This document shows, piece after piece, positions 19,812 through 27,891 of a stretch of 64,000 nt of DNA. The notes beneath the pieces were generated by a model. The model had not been told where the DNA came from. It worked only from the letters and a program-made list of their open reading frames with translations, and did not search any database. Numbering within the stretch: position 1 is the stretch's first letter; each line of letters begins with the position of its first letter. The translations under genes were made by a program, and so were the position numbers. The DNA comes from Roseibium aggregatum (GTDB lineage: Bacteria; Pseudomonadota; Alphaproteobacteria; Rhizobiales; Stappiaceae): assembly GCF_017309185.1 (NCBI RefSeq), contig NZ_JAEKJZ010000002.1, positions 603,647 to 667,646 of the forward strand. The letters are read 5' to 3'.

Positions 19812-20224
19812 TTTGCCAGCCGGCCTGTAAGCCGGGTTCTGTATGGCCCGCTTGCGCGGACGTGACAGCCATTCATCTGGGACGCCTGTTGCCAGACGCC
19901 TCGCGCAACCTACCCGGACAGCCGGCCTGGAAACCGGCCTGGACCTGTTGCCAGGTCCTGCTGTCCCTATTCGGTCTTGCTCCCGGTGGGGTTTACCATG
20001 CCGCCGCTGTTACCAGTTGCGCGGTGGGCTCTTACTCCACCCTTTCACCCTTACCCCGGACAAGGTCTTCCGACCCTGACCCGGGCGGTTTGCTTTCTGT
20101 GGCACTTTCCCTAAGGTCGCCCTCGCCGGGCGTTACCCGGCACCGTGTTTCCATGGAGCCCGGACTTTCCTCCCCCGCGGCCTTTCGGCGCTTGCGGCAG
20201 CGGCTGTCCGACCGACTGGCGCTT
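19812..20224 (-). ncRNA. rnpB: RNase P RNA (class A)
   Basis: Catalytic RNA subunit of RNase P, which trims the 5' leader of tRNA precursors. Read on the minus strand the conserved core is clear: GAGGAAAGUCCGGGCUCCAU near the 5' end (CR-I), the GCCGGGUAACGCCCGG hairpin, GGGUAAGGGUGAAAGGGUGG, AAACCCCACC GGGAGCAAG and the 3' CR-V block CAUACAGAACCCGGCUUA. The 5' GCCAGUCGG (from 20220) pairs with CCGGCUGGC at the 3' end (about 19815) to form P1, which fixes the ends to within a few bases. A minus-strand promoter is listed separately. Length about 410 nt is typical for alphaproteobacteria. Confidence 0.95.
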
Positions 20225-20226
20225 GC

Positions 20227-20256
20227 GGACTTAAGTGGGTTTGTTTTCAAGGTCAA
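20227..20256 (-). promoter_or_regulatory. Candidate rnpB promoter
   Basis: On the minus strand TTGACC is followed after about 16-17 bases by TTAAGT/TAAGTC, placing the predicted start close to the 5' end of the P1 helix of RNase P RNA. The -35 is close to the housekeeping consensus; the -10 is weaker, as is common in alphaproteobacteria. Confidence 0.45.
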
Positions 20257-20420
20257 GCGACACCGCTTGCTCTGCGCTGTCCGCCCCCCGGATTTGCCAC
20301 CCGGTCCGCCTTTCATCCGTGAGGACGGCTCCATCGGCTAAAGCCGGTTTCACAAAAGCCGGTCTGACGCAGTTTCACGTTTTCTTGAGCAGAAGGAAAA
20401 ATGGCGGTTTTCTGCTTTTT

Positions 20421-20451
20421 TTGAACCGTTTTCTATTTTTGACTATATAGT
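20421..20451 (+). promoter_or_regulatory. Promoter and possible TetR operator before the CMD-family gene
   Basis: TTGAAC (20421-20426), a 17-base spacer and TATATA (20444-20449) make a strong housekeeping-type promoter about 66 bases before the start codon. The -10 lies inside the palindrome ACTATATAGT (20442-20451), a plausible site for the TetR regulator encoded two genes along. The promoter is well supported by spacing; the operator role is inference. Confidence 0.55.
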
Positions 20452-20514
20452 ACAGAATACCCATATGCGTTGTGCCGGCACGATCGCCAGCGAACATTTT
20501 TCAAGGAGAGACAA

Positions 20515-21081
20515 TTGACCGAGTTCACGCTTCACACCAAGGAAACCGCCCCTCAGGAGAGCAATGCTCTTCTCCAGGCCTCGGAAAAGGCCTTCGGCAT
20601 GATTCCGAACCTGCACGCTGTGATGGCGGAGTCGCCACAGCATCTGGAAGCCTACCAGAAGCTCCATGAGCTGTTTCAGCAGACCAGCCTGTCCACGGCG
20701 GAGCAAACCGTCGTCTGGATGGCGATCAACGTCGAACACGGCTGCCACTACTGCGTGCCCGCCCATACGGCCATCGCCCACATGCAGAAAGTCGATGGCG
20801 GCGTTATCGAAGCGCTCCGCTCCGGTTCTCCGATCGCGGACGCAAAACTCGAAGCCTTGCGCCAGTTCACGCTGAAGGTCGTCCGTCAGCGCGGAAAAGT
20901 GACAGACTCCGACGTCAATGCGTTTATCGCCGCCGGTTTCACGAAACGTCAGGTTCTCGACATCGTCCTTGGCCTTGCCCAGAAAGTCATGTCAAACTAC
21001 GTCAACCATCTGGCAGACACGCCGGTCGATGCCCCGTTCCGTAAATACGACTGGAGCCCGGCGGTCAACGCGGCGGAGTAA
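20515..21081 (+). CDS. Carboxymuconolactone decarboxylase / AhpD-like protein
   Basis: 188 residues starting at a TTG with AAGGAGAG at 20503-20510 just upstream; the longer frame from 20470 lacks a ribosome binding site. The CMD domain contains the active-site motif GCHYCVPAHT (CxxC plus histidine, about residue 80), as in alkylhydroperoxidase AhpD-type proteins that act as thiol peroxidases or reductases. Similar stand-alone proteins are often annotated as peroxidase-related; substrate unknown. It is followed 52 bases later by a TetR regulator on the same strand, which probably controls it. Confidence 0.8.
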   Translation: MTEFTLHTKETAPQESNALLQASEKAFGMIPNLHAVMAESPQHLEAYQKLHELFQQTSLSTAEQTVVWMAINVEHGCHYCVPAHTAIAHMQKVDGGVIEALRSGSPIADAKLEALRQFTLKVVRQRGKVTDSDVNAFIAAGFTKRQVLDIVLGLAQKVMSNYVNHLADTPVDAPFRKYDWSPAVNAAE

Positions 21082-21132
21082 GACGAAGGGGTACCGGCGC
21101 GAAAGCGCCGGCCTCCCTCAAACAGAGGCGCT

Positions 21133-21750
21133 ATGGCGGGACGTCCGAAATCCTTTGACCTGAACGAAGCGCTGAACGCTTTTCTTCAGGTATTCTGGAC
21201 CAAGGGGTACAACCATACCTCGGTGGACGATCTTCAACTGGCCGCCGGCATCAAGCGCGGCAGCTTCTATGCCTCTTTCGGTTCGAAGGACGACGTTTTC
21301 GCGTCCGTCCTGAACACCTACTGGGACCGGGCCACCGAGTCGATCCTTCGAAACCTGGAGTGCTCCAAAGATCCGCGTGAGGCCGTCGCCCGCTTCTTGC
21401 GCTACGCAGGCAACTTCATGACAGAGAACACCCCGCGCGGCTGTCTGCTGCTGTCGTCAGCCGCCGACCTGTCCTGCACGGCCTCCCGTGACGGAGAACT
21501 CGTCAGGGAAAAGATGAATGCCCTGGAGGCACGCATCGCCGCGGCCATTCCGGAAGAAACACATCCGGCAAATCCGAAGCTTGCCGGACGGGATCAGGCA
21601 AGTGCTCTGACGTCTTTCGTGATGACGACTTTGCTCGGCCTCAATGCCATGGCGCGCAGCGGACAAAGCGCGGACAGGATACGCCAGGCAGCCGAATACG
21701 CGGCGGAAAGCGTTCTGAATTCAGGTGTGAGCCAACAATCCACTGTGTAA
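21133..21750 (+). CDS. TetR/AcrR family transcriptional regulator
   Basis: 205 residues with an N-terminal TetR DNA-binding domain: AGRPKSFDLNEALNAFLQVF begins it, and DDLQLAAGIKRGSFYASFGSK (about 36-56) is the helix-turn-helix. The C-terminal ligand domain ends with LLGLNAMARSGQSADRI, as in the COG1309 subgroup that often regulates adjacent oxidoreductase genes. It probably responds to a reactive electrophile or oxidant and regulates the upstream CMD gene; the ligand cannot be read from the sequence. Confidence 0.85.
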   Translation: MAGRPKSFDLNEALNAFLQVFWTKGYNHTSVDDLQLAAGIKRGSFYASFGSKDDVFASVLNTYWDRATESILRNLECSKDPREAVARFLRYAGNFMTENTPRGCLLLSSAADLSCTASRDGELVREKMNALEARIAAAIPEETHPANPKLAGRDQASALTSFVMTTLLGLNAMARSGQSADRIRQAAEYAAESVLNSGVSQQSTV

Positions 21751-21856
21751 TCGGTTTCACCGCGAAATTTCGTCCCGCGTCGCACAATCTTCATTTTCAA
21801 AGTTCCTGAACTAAGGCTAACGTCACTCTGTACGAGCGCAATTCGGGGAAGCACTC

Positions 21857-22519
21857 ATGAAATATGCTATCAAGCCGGAAGAAGCCGCGGAGCTCATTCC
21901 GGAGGGGGCCACACTCCTGATCGGCGGCTTCATGGCGGTCGGAACGCCGCACAGGTTGATCGACGCCATTGTCGCAAGGGGCACGAAAAATCTGACCGTC
22001 GTCGCCAACGACACGGCCATGCCGGGACGCGGGATCGGCAAAATGATTTCGGCGGGCTGCATTTCCAAAGTGATCGCCTCCCATATCGGTCTTAATCCGG
22101 AAACCCAGCAGAAGATGATCGCGGGAGAGATCGATGTCGACCTCGTGCCACAGGGCACTTTGGTGGAACGGATCAGGGCCGCCGGGGTCGGCCTTGGTGG
22201 AATTCTGACCCCGACCGGGATCGGAACGATCGTCGAAGAGGGCAAGCAGAAGGTCACTGTCGACGGCAAGGATTTTCTCCTGGAAACGCCGATACACGGC
22301 GACTTCGCCCTGCTCTCGGCCTATCGCGCGGACTACGTCTGCAATCTCGAGTATTCCCTGACAGCGCACAACTTCAACCCGATCATGGCTCTGGCGGGCA
22401 AGACGGTGATCGCCGAACCGCATCATATCGTTCCGCTCGGTGTCATTTCACCCGACGCCGTCAAGACACCCGGTATCCTGGTGGATCATCTTTTGGAAAG
22501 GGAGCCTGATGGAAACTAA
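21857..22519 (+). CDS. atoD: 3-oxoacid CoA-transferase subunit A
   Basis: Alpha subunit of a family I CoA-transferase that moves CoA from an acyl-CoA donor to a short-chain 3-oxoacid such as acetoacetate. The 220 residues start MKYAIKPEEAAELIPEGATL; the glycine-rich LIGGFMAVGTPHRLIDAI and GGILTPTGIGTIVEEGK blocks and the LLETPIHGDFALLSAYRAD stretch match AtoD/ScoA. It overlaps the beta subunit gene by 11 bases. Donor specificity (acetyl- or succinyl-CoA) is not decidable here. Confidence 0.9.
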   Translation: MKYAIKPEEAAELIPEGATLLIGGFMAVGTPHRLIDAIVARGTKNLTVVANDTAMPGRGIGKMISAGCISKVIASHIGLNPETQQKMIAGEIDVDLVPQGTLVERIRAAGVGLGGILTPTGIGTIVEEGKQKVTVDGKDFLLETPIHGDFALLSAYRADYVCNLEYSLTAHNFNPIMALAGKTVIAEPHHIVPLGVISPDAVKTPGILVDHLLEREPDGN

Positions 22520-23159
22520 GGAAATCATCGCCCGCCGCGTGGCGCAGGAAATCGAACCGGAAACCCTGGTCAACCTTGGCATCGGCCTGCCGTCCCTTGT
22601 CGCCAACTACCTTCCCAGCGACGTCCATGTCTTCTTTCAGGCCGAAAACGGCGTGATCGGCCTGGGAGCCCGTCCGCCGGAAGGCATGGAAGATCCCGAC
22701 CTGACCGACGCCGGCGGCGGCTTCGTCACCGCTGTTCCCGGCGCCGCCTCGATCGACAGCGCCATGAGTTTCGGCCTGATCCGCGGCGGTCACCTCGATA
22801 TGACCGTTCTCGGCGGCCTGCAGGTGGACGAGCGCGGCTTTCTCGCCAACTGGATGATCCCGGGCAAGATGGTTCCCGGCATGGGCGGCGCGATGGACCT
22901 TGTGGCCGGCGCGCGGCATGTGATCGTCGCCATGGTTCATACCGCCAAGGGCAAACCGAAGATCCTGAAAGAATGCAATCTGCCTCTGACAGCGAAGCGC
23001 CGGGTCAGCCTGATCGTGACCGAAATGGCCGTTATCGAACCGACCGAAGACGGCCTGGTCCTGAAGGAGACCGGCCCGGATGCTTCCGTCGACGACGTCA
23101 TTTCGGCGACTGAAGCCAATCTGATCGTCCGCGGTGACGTTCCGAAAATGCGGCTTTGA
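22509..23159 (+). CDS. atoA: 3-oxoacid CoA-transferase subunit B
   Basis: Beta subunit carrying the catalytic glutamate that forms the glutamyl-CoA thioester, visible in FQAENGVIGLGARP (about residue 50). Other family blocks are NLGIGLPSLVANYLP, GGHLDMTVLGGLQVDERG, KMVPGMGGAMDLVAGA and NLPLTAKRRVSLIVTE. The start ATG at 22509 lies inside the end of atoD (11-base overlap) with GGGAG just upstream; the longer frame from 22440 is not needed. 216 residues is the usual length. Confidence 0.92.
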   Translation: METKEIIARRVAQEIEPETLVNLGIGLPSLVANYLPSDVHVFFQAENGVIGLGARPPEGMEDPDLTDAGGGFVTAVPGAASIDSAMSFGLIRGGHLDMTVLGGLQVDERGFLANWMIPGKMVPGMGGAMDLVAGARHVIVAMVHTAKGKPKILKECNLPLTAKRRVSLIVTEMAVIEPTEDGLVLKETGPDASVDDVISATEANLIVRGDVPKMRL

Positions 23160-23172
23160 AGCCTGCCGGTTT

Positions 23173-24663
23173 TCAGCCCGCTCTTTTGTTCGCAAGCAGA
23201 TCGCCCAGGGCTTCCACGCCCTGGGCGATCTGTTTTTCCGTCGCACCGGCAAAACCGACCACGAGCCCCGAGCGTTTTTCACTGCCGATATAGTAGCTGC
23301 TGAGCGGCGAGACGGCGAAACCGCGCTCATGCATTTCCAGCGCCAGAGCCACGTCATCTCGCGGCTGCCTAAAGGTCAGCGCCAGTTGAACATTGCCGGT
23401 CGGCCGGTCAACCTCAATGGAATTTCCAAGCCTTTCCTTCAGGGTTTCGACGAGCAGGCTGCCTCGTGCCTGATAGATCTGGCGAATGTTCTTCAGATGT
23501 TTGCGATAGCCGCCGCTGTCCATGAAAGACGCCAGGGCCGCCTGTGCCTGGACATTTGCAGCACACCCGAAGTTGCGTACGGCCTGTGCGAGCGGTTCCA
23601 CGAGCGCAGGCGGCACTACGCAGTAGGCAACGCGCATTCCCGGCAAAAGGCTTTTCGAGAAGGTGCTCAGGTAAATCACCTGTCCTTCCTCGGCCAGTCC
23701 GAAGAGGGCGGCCACGGGTCGGCCGGAAAACAGGAATTCGCTGTCATAGTCGTCTTCGAGGATGACGGCCCCGCCTGTGCGCGCGGCCTCAAGCAGAGCC
23801 AGACGCCGGGCCAGCGGCATTCGTGCGCCGAGTGGAAACTGATGGGACGGTGTCACGTAAATCAGCCTGGGTGCCGCGGCAGCGGCGGGCATTTTTGCGA
23901 TGTCGGCTCCTTCGCCATCCACCGGCAGAGGATGGATGGAAAGACCCGCCATGTGAAAGGCGGTGCGCGCGCCAACATAGCCCGGTTCTTCAAGCCAGGC
24001 ACTGTCGCCTGCATCTGCAAGAGCCTGGGACACCAGGGTCAGCGAGGACTGCATCGAACTGGTGATCAGGATCTGTTCCGGTTCGGCGTGAACCCCTCGT
24101 TCGACAGCCAGATGAGCCGCCAATTGCTTTTGAAGCTCGGGAACTCCGGCAAAATTGCGGTAAAGCAGATCGGCGCCGCGCTCCAGGCGCGCCGCCCTGC
24201 GCAGGCACCTTGCCCATTCCTCGTACGGAAAACAGTCGAGCGCGGGTGCTCCTGGCTGAAAGGCACCGAACCGGTGCCCCCATCCCCTGCCGCGCAGGTT
24301 GGCCGCCATGGTCTCGCCACGCCGGGAAAGCAACGGTGCGGCAGGCGATCCTGACAGGGAAACCGATGCCCCTTCGGGAGGCAGGTCTTCGGTGATCCTT
24401 GGTGCCGAGCCGGGGCGCACTGAAACGATGCCCTCTGCGAGCAGAAGACCATAGGCCGCGTTGACGGTGTTTCTGGAAACGTCGAGCACGGCGGCCAGGC
24501 GCCGGGTCGATGGCAGTTTCGTGCCCGGCCGCAACACCGCGGACCGGACCGCATCCCTGATCGCCCTGTAGATTTGCTCGGGCAACGGGATCTCGCCCAT
24601 TTTGTCGACGGTCACGATGCCTTCGGCCAACAGCGGAGGCTTTGCCAAAACTGGTTCTTTCAT
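23173..24663 (-). CDS. MocR/GntR-family regulator with aminotransferase-like domain
   Basis: 496 residues: an N-terminal GntR winged helix (LPEQIYRAIRDAVRSAVLRP, then PSTRRLAAVLDVSRNTVNAA, about 30-80) and a C-terminal fold-type I PLP domain. The PLP lysine is predicted in YLSTFSKSLLPGMRVAY (about residue 330), with LITSSMQSSLTLV and ILEDDYDSEF upstream. This is the PdxR/MocR layout: PLP acts as effector. It is divergent from a PPOx-fold gene, the arrangement typical of vitamin B6 or amine-related MocR regulators. Two direct repeats at the start suggest autoregulation (separate entry). Confidence 0.9.
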   Translation of the reverse strand: MKEPVLAKPPLLAEGIVTVDKMGEIPLPEQIYRAIRDAVRSAVLRPGTKLPSTRRLAAVLDVSRNTVNAAYGLLLAEGIVSVRPGSAPRITEDLPPEGASVSLSGSPAAPLLSRRGETMAANLRGRGWGHRFGAFQPGAPALDCFPYEEWARCLRRAARLERGADLLYRNFAGVPELQKQLAAHLAVERGVHAEPEQILITSSMQSSLTLVSQALADAGDSAWLEEPGYVGARTAFHMAGLSIHPLPVDGEGADIAKMPAAAAAPRLIYVTPSHQFPLGARMPLARRLALLEAARTGGAVILEDDYDSEFLFSGRPVAALFGLAEEGQVIYLSTFSKSLLPGMRVAYCVVPPALVEPLAQAVRNFGCAANVQAQAALASFMDSGGYRKHLKNIRQIYQARGSLLVETLKERLGNSIEVDRPTGNVQLALTFRQPRDDVALALEMHERGFAVSPLSSYYIGSEKRSGLVVGFAGATEKQIAQGVEALGDLLANKRAG

Positions 24664-24685
24664 TTTTTAAAAACCGGATCTTTCA
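24649..24685. promoter_or_regulatory. Direct-repeat operator candidate for the MocR regulator
   Basis: AACTGGTTCTTTCA (24649-24662) and AACCGGATCTTTCA (24672-24685) are direct repeats with 12 of 14 bases identical and a 23-base period, lying over the start of the regulator gene and in the divergent gap. MocR proteins are known to bind direct repeats of this kind with about two-turn spacing. The role is inferred. Confidence 0.5.
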
Positions 24686-24743
24686 CAGAACCAATATATC
24701 GCGCAAACAACACGACGGGAATAATCGATTTCAGGAGCAACCC

Positions 24744-25418
24744 ATGCGGCCCATTGAAAAGCGCAAGGCAGCCGACCATCCGAACTATGCGAAGATCCGG
24801 CAGATGAAACGAGGCGGTTACGACCGCGGTCTCGCCTATGAGGTCCTGGATGCCGGGATGGTCGCCCATGTCGGCTTTCTTCACGAAAACCGCCCAATGG
24901 TTATCCCGATGGCTTACGCAAGGATCGGCGACAAACTCTACATACACGGAGCCAGCACGACGCGGATCGTCAAGCACAACGCATCGGGTGTTCCGGCCAG
25001 CTTGACGGTTACCCTTGTCGATGGACTTGTCGTGGCCCGCTCCGCCTTTCACCATTCGATGAATTACCGTTGCGCGATCGTCCACGGCACCGCACGGCTG
25101 GTGGAGGATCGGGAGGAGCAGATCGCGGCACTTTCCGCCATCACCGATCATCTGCTGCCCGGCCGGTGGGACGAATGCCGTGAGATGACGGCAAAAGAAC
25201 ACAAGGCAACCGGGGTCCTCGTTCTGGACATCGAACACGTAAGCACCAAGATCCGCACCGGAGGCCCGGTGGACGACGACGAAGATCTCGGATCGATTGT
25301 CTGGGCGGGGGTCGTCCCGGTTACCTCGGCACTGGGCCAGCCCTTACCGGCCGCCGACGTTCCTGAAGAGAGCCCTGTCCCGAAGTCCATCAAGGCTGCG
25401 AAGCAGAAGTTCGCCTGA
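24744..25418 (+). CDS. Pyridoxamine 5'-phosphate oxidase-fold flavin/nucleotide-binding protein
   Basis: 224 residues, start ATG at 24744 with CAGGAGC upstream. The protein has a split-barrel FMN-binding fold: MVAHVGFLHENRPMVIPM, YARIGDKLYIHGASTTRIVKH and SAFHHSMNYRCAIVHGTA, typical of the Pyridox_ox_2 family that includes NimA-like proteins. It is unlikely to be the classical PdxH because the PdxH C-terminal motif is missing. It is divergently paired with the MocR regulator and is probably its target. Substrate unknown. Confidence 0.8.
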   Translation: MRPIEKRKAADHPNYAKIRQMKRGGYDRGLAYEVLDAGMVAHVGFLHENRPMVIPMAYARIGDKLYIHGASTTRIVKHNASGVPASLTVTLVDGLVVARSAFHHSMNYRCAIVHGTARLVEDREEQIAALSAITDHLLPGRWDECREMTAKEHKATGVLVLDIEHVSTKIRTGGPVDDDEDLGSIVWAGVVPVTSALGQPLPAADVPEESPVPKSIKAAKQKFA

Positions 25419-25441
25419 ACCCGCCTTTCGAACAAAGAAAA

Positions 25442-25463
25442 ACCCGCCGGTTTTCCGGCGGGT
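25442..25463 (-). terminator. Intrinsic terminator after the transglycosylase gene
   Basis: Stem ACCCGCCGG / CCGGCGGGT with a TTTT loop. On the minus strand the stem is followed by TTTTTCTTT, so it is a good terminator for the minus-strand gene. It sits between convergent genes and its stem could also stop the plus-strand transcript, but there is no T run in that direction. Confidence 0.8.
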
Positions 25464-25499
25464 CGGGATCTGACGCAAGCGCCGTTCGCAGGGCGGGTC

Positions 25500-26090
25500 C
25501 TAGCTGGACGCCATGATCTGTTTGACCTTGGTGCAATAGCGACGGCTGACCGGATTCATGCGCTTCGCGTAATGGCCCGCATTGTAGCGCAAGATGGTGC
25601 CGCACAGATCGCCGTTGGCGCGCTTGTGGGCGCCGGCCAGGTATTTCATGCCCCACTCGAGATTTGTCGCGGGATCGTAAAGCGCCTTGGTCGATCCCCG
25701 GTACCCGATACCGCGCGCCGTGGCCGGCTTGATTTGCATCAGACCGACTTCCCCGGCGCGTCCACGGGCTCTCGGGTTGAAATTGCTTTCCACTTCCACG
25801 ACAGCCTTGGCGATCTTGACCGGCACGCCGTGTTTGGCGGCGGCTTTCCGGATCAGTTTCGCGTAGTTGGACTTCCGGTCCGACGCCGTCCGTTTTCCGG
25901 TGGCTTTCGCCGACGTCTTGGCCCCGGTTCCGGAGGATGTCTTGTCCGACTGCCTGTCTCCGACAAAGAAGCGAATGATCGGATCGGTTTCGGCGTCGCC
26001 ACCCGAAGCCATCGCCAGCGGCGCGGAGAGAATTGATGCACAGGCGAAAAGGCAAAGCGCCCCAGTGAGTTTCTTGAATGACCGTAACAT
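25500..26090 (-). CDS. Lytic transglycosylase, SLT domain, exported
   Basis: 196 residues from the ATG at 26090, chosen because it begins a clear signal peptide (MLRSFKK then a hydrophobic run ending APLAMASG); the longer frame has a non-coding look. The C-terminal SLT domain carries the catalytic glutamate in VVEVESNFNP, then GLMQIKPATARGIGY, and YLAGAHKRANGDLCGTILRYNAGH typical of family 1 enzymes. It cleaves peptidoglycan glycan strands in the periplasm. A Lys/Thr-rich linker (about 45-80) separates the signal from the domain. Similar proteins assist envelope-spanning machines, but no such machine is adjacent. Confidence 0.88.
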   Translation of the reverse strand: MLRSFKKLTGALCLFACASILSAPLAMASGGDAETDPIIRFFVGDRQSDKTSSGTGAKTSAKATGKRTASDRKSNYAKLIRKAAAKHGVPVKIAKAVVEVESNFNPRARGRAGEVGLMQIKPATARGIGYRGSTKALYDPATNLEWGMKYLAGAHKRANGDLCGTILRYNAGHYAKRMNPVSRRYCTKVKQIMASS

Positions 26091-26429
26091 TCGTCCAGCC
26101 CTTTTGTTTTGTTGATGTCTGTCGGGGGCGGAGAAATGCCGGAGCGATGGGACCAAAAATGGGCGCCCCGTAATCACGAATTGTTTCAAAAAATCTCTCG
26201 ATTTTCCTAAAATTCTCGCCAAAAAACGGCAAATACATCCATTTGCGACGGGAATCTGCCGTAACCTGGGCAATGAAATGGCTGCGATTGGAAAATTTGT
26301 GGCAGGCGGCGATTAAAGGAAAGTTGGCGGGAACCAGCCGCTTGTATTTCCGTTAATCCCTGCCGTCTACGATGAACCGATCATTACGAAGCGTAAGCAA
26401 CGAAACGTTCGGGCAGGCCAAAGGCATAC
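26091..26429. other. Intergenic region between divergent exported-protein genes
   Basis: 339 bases with no gene. It is markedly AT-richer than its flanks (runs of A and T around 26200-26300), as expected for two divergent promoters, but I see no confident -35/-10 pair or operator. Confidence 0.5.
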
Positions 26430-27113
26430 ATGACCCCAAGGGCGCTGTTTTTATTCCTGTCGCTCACAGCGAAGTGGCTTCTCCCGGCCAGTACCGTCCA
26501 GGCCGCCGAAACCTGCCTGCAGTTTTCACTCTCCATGCAGAACCTGGACCCGCGTATCGCCGAAAGCCTCCAGTCGAAACTGGAAAATGTCGGGCATTGC
26601 ATCGAAATCAGCAAAATTCCGCCAAGCCGTGCCACCATCATGATGAAAAACGCTCAATTGGATGGAGACCTTGGCCGCGTCCTGGTGTACGCGCAAACGA
26701 TCGGTGATGCGGGTGTCAGAGTGCCTGTCCCCATCGTCGAGGGATATGGCCTGATTGTCAGCACCTCCGCAGACATGCTTTCGTTCGACCGGCTGCACGG
26801 CCGGCAGATCGGAGTGCTGCGCGGCTATCAATGGCATAAGGATCTGTTCCCGCCACATGCCTTCCCGTTGGTCGTGGATGATTACTCGGCTGGCATGAAG
26901 ATGCTCGAAACGGGACGTATCCCGGCTCTGCTGATCGACTCAATAAGTTTTAGCCATATCGAGGAAAAGCCGGACATCCTGTACAGAAGAAGTCTGACTC
27001 CCAAGATGTCCGCTTACCTTTATCTCCACAAGAGGCATCGCAGTCTCGTTCCCCGTTTCGAAGCCGCGATGCGAGAATGGCGCGCGGACTACTACGCGAA
27101 AACGGGTGGTTAG
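26430..27113 (+). CDS. Periplasmic substrate-binding-like protein
   Basis: 227 residues with an N-terminal signal peptide (MTPRALFLFLSLTAKW...VQAAE). The rest looks like an extracellular solute-binding family 3 domain: LENVGHCIEISKIPPSRA, VEGYGLIVSTSADM, LHGRQIGVLRGYQW and DYSAGMKMLETGRIPALLID follow the usual order of ligand-domain hinges. No permease or ATPase gene is adjacent, so it may act as a sensor or an orphan binding protein. Ligand unknown. Confidence 0.65.
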   Translation: MTPRALFLFLSLTAKWLLPASTVQAAETCLQFSLSMQNLDPRIAESLQSKLENVGHCIEISKIPPSRATIMMKNAQLDGDLGRVLVYAQTIGDAGVRVPVPIVEGYGLIVSTSADMLSFDRLHGRQIGVLRGYQWHKDLFPPHAFPLVVDDYSAGMKMLETGRIPALLIDSISFSHIEEKPDILYRRSLTPKMSAYLYLHKRHRSLVPRFEAAMREWRADYYAKTGG

Positions 27114-27123
27114 GACAGGTGTT

Positions 27124-27891
27124 TTATCCGCTGAAAGACGGCAGCTTGCGCAACATCGCATTCAGGGTCTCGACAGTGGACTGATCGGCGACCCCGTCCA
27201 CCGTTTCGGGTCTGAAATGGCGCTGAAAGGCGGTGACGGCCTGCCGGGTCTTGACGTCGAAACTGCCCGTGATGTCGATGTCGTAGCCGTAAAGCGCTAG
27301 CATCGACTGAAGCGCCTCCACAGGCTGGCCGCTGTCGCCTTCCTGCATCAGCAGACCGGCGGGCTCTATGGGAAAGGGCTTCGTGTAAAGGCCGATGCCT
27401 GCTTCCGCCAACCGGTCCCAGGGGAACAATTCGCCCGGGTCCTCCTTTCGGTCCGGCGCGATATCGGAATGAGCCAGTACCATCCACGGGTGAATGCCGT
27501 GGCGGTGGCAGATGTCCCCGACGAGTGCGATCACGGCTTCGATCTGAGGTTCCGGAAAAGGCCGGTATCCGAACTCGTGACCGGGATTGACGATTTCGAT
27601 GCCGATCGATCTGGAATTGATGTCGGTCTCTCCCTTCCAGAAGCTTGCGCCGGCATGCCACGCCCGCCTGGATTCGGGAACGCATTGCAGGATCGCGCCA
27701 TCCTCATGAACCAGATAATGGGCTGAGACCTCGCTTTCGGGACTGCAAAGTCTTTGCAAGGCGGCATCCGCGGACTGCATTCCCGTATAATGCAGAATGA
27801 CCATATCGATCGGTGCGCCCTGCACCCGCCGGCCGTGATTGGGCGAAGGATGAATCCGGGCTTTCACACCAGTATCTGTCGCTACGCTCAT
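27124..27891 (-). CDS. N-acetylmuramoyl-L-alanine amidase (AmiD-like) with peptidoglycan-binding domain
   Basis: 255 residues: an amidase_2/PGRP domain (about 25-175) with predicted zinc ligands in MVILHYTGM and the VLAHSDIAPDRKEDPG motif, HYLVHEDGAI and GIEIVNPGHEF; then a PG-binding-1 domain (about 185-250). It cleaves the MurNAc-L-Ala bond, probably for muropeptide recycling. No signal peptide is visible, so it may be cytoplasmic or exported unconventionally. Its start overlaps the upstream DnaJ/TerB gene stop by four bases. Confidence 0.88.
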   Translation of the reverse strand: MSVATDTGVKARIHPSPNHGRRVQGAPIDMVILHYTGMQSADAALQRLCSPESEVSAHYLVHEDGAILQCVPESRRAWHAGASFWKGETDINSRSIGIEIVNPGHEFGYRPFPEPQIEAVIALVGDICHRHGIHPWMVLAHSDIAPDRKEDPGELFPWDRLAEAGIGLYTKPFPIEPAGLLMQEGDSGQPVEALQSMLALYGYDIDITGSFDVKTRQAVTAFQRHFRPETVDGVADQSTVETLNAMLRKLPSFSG

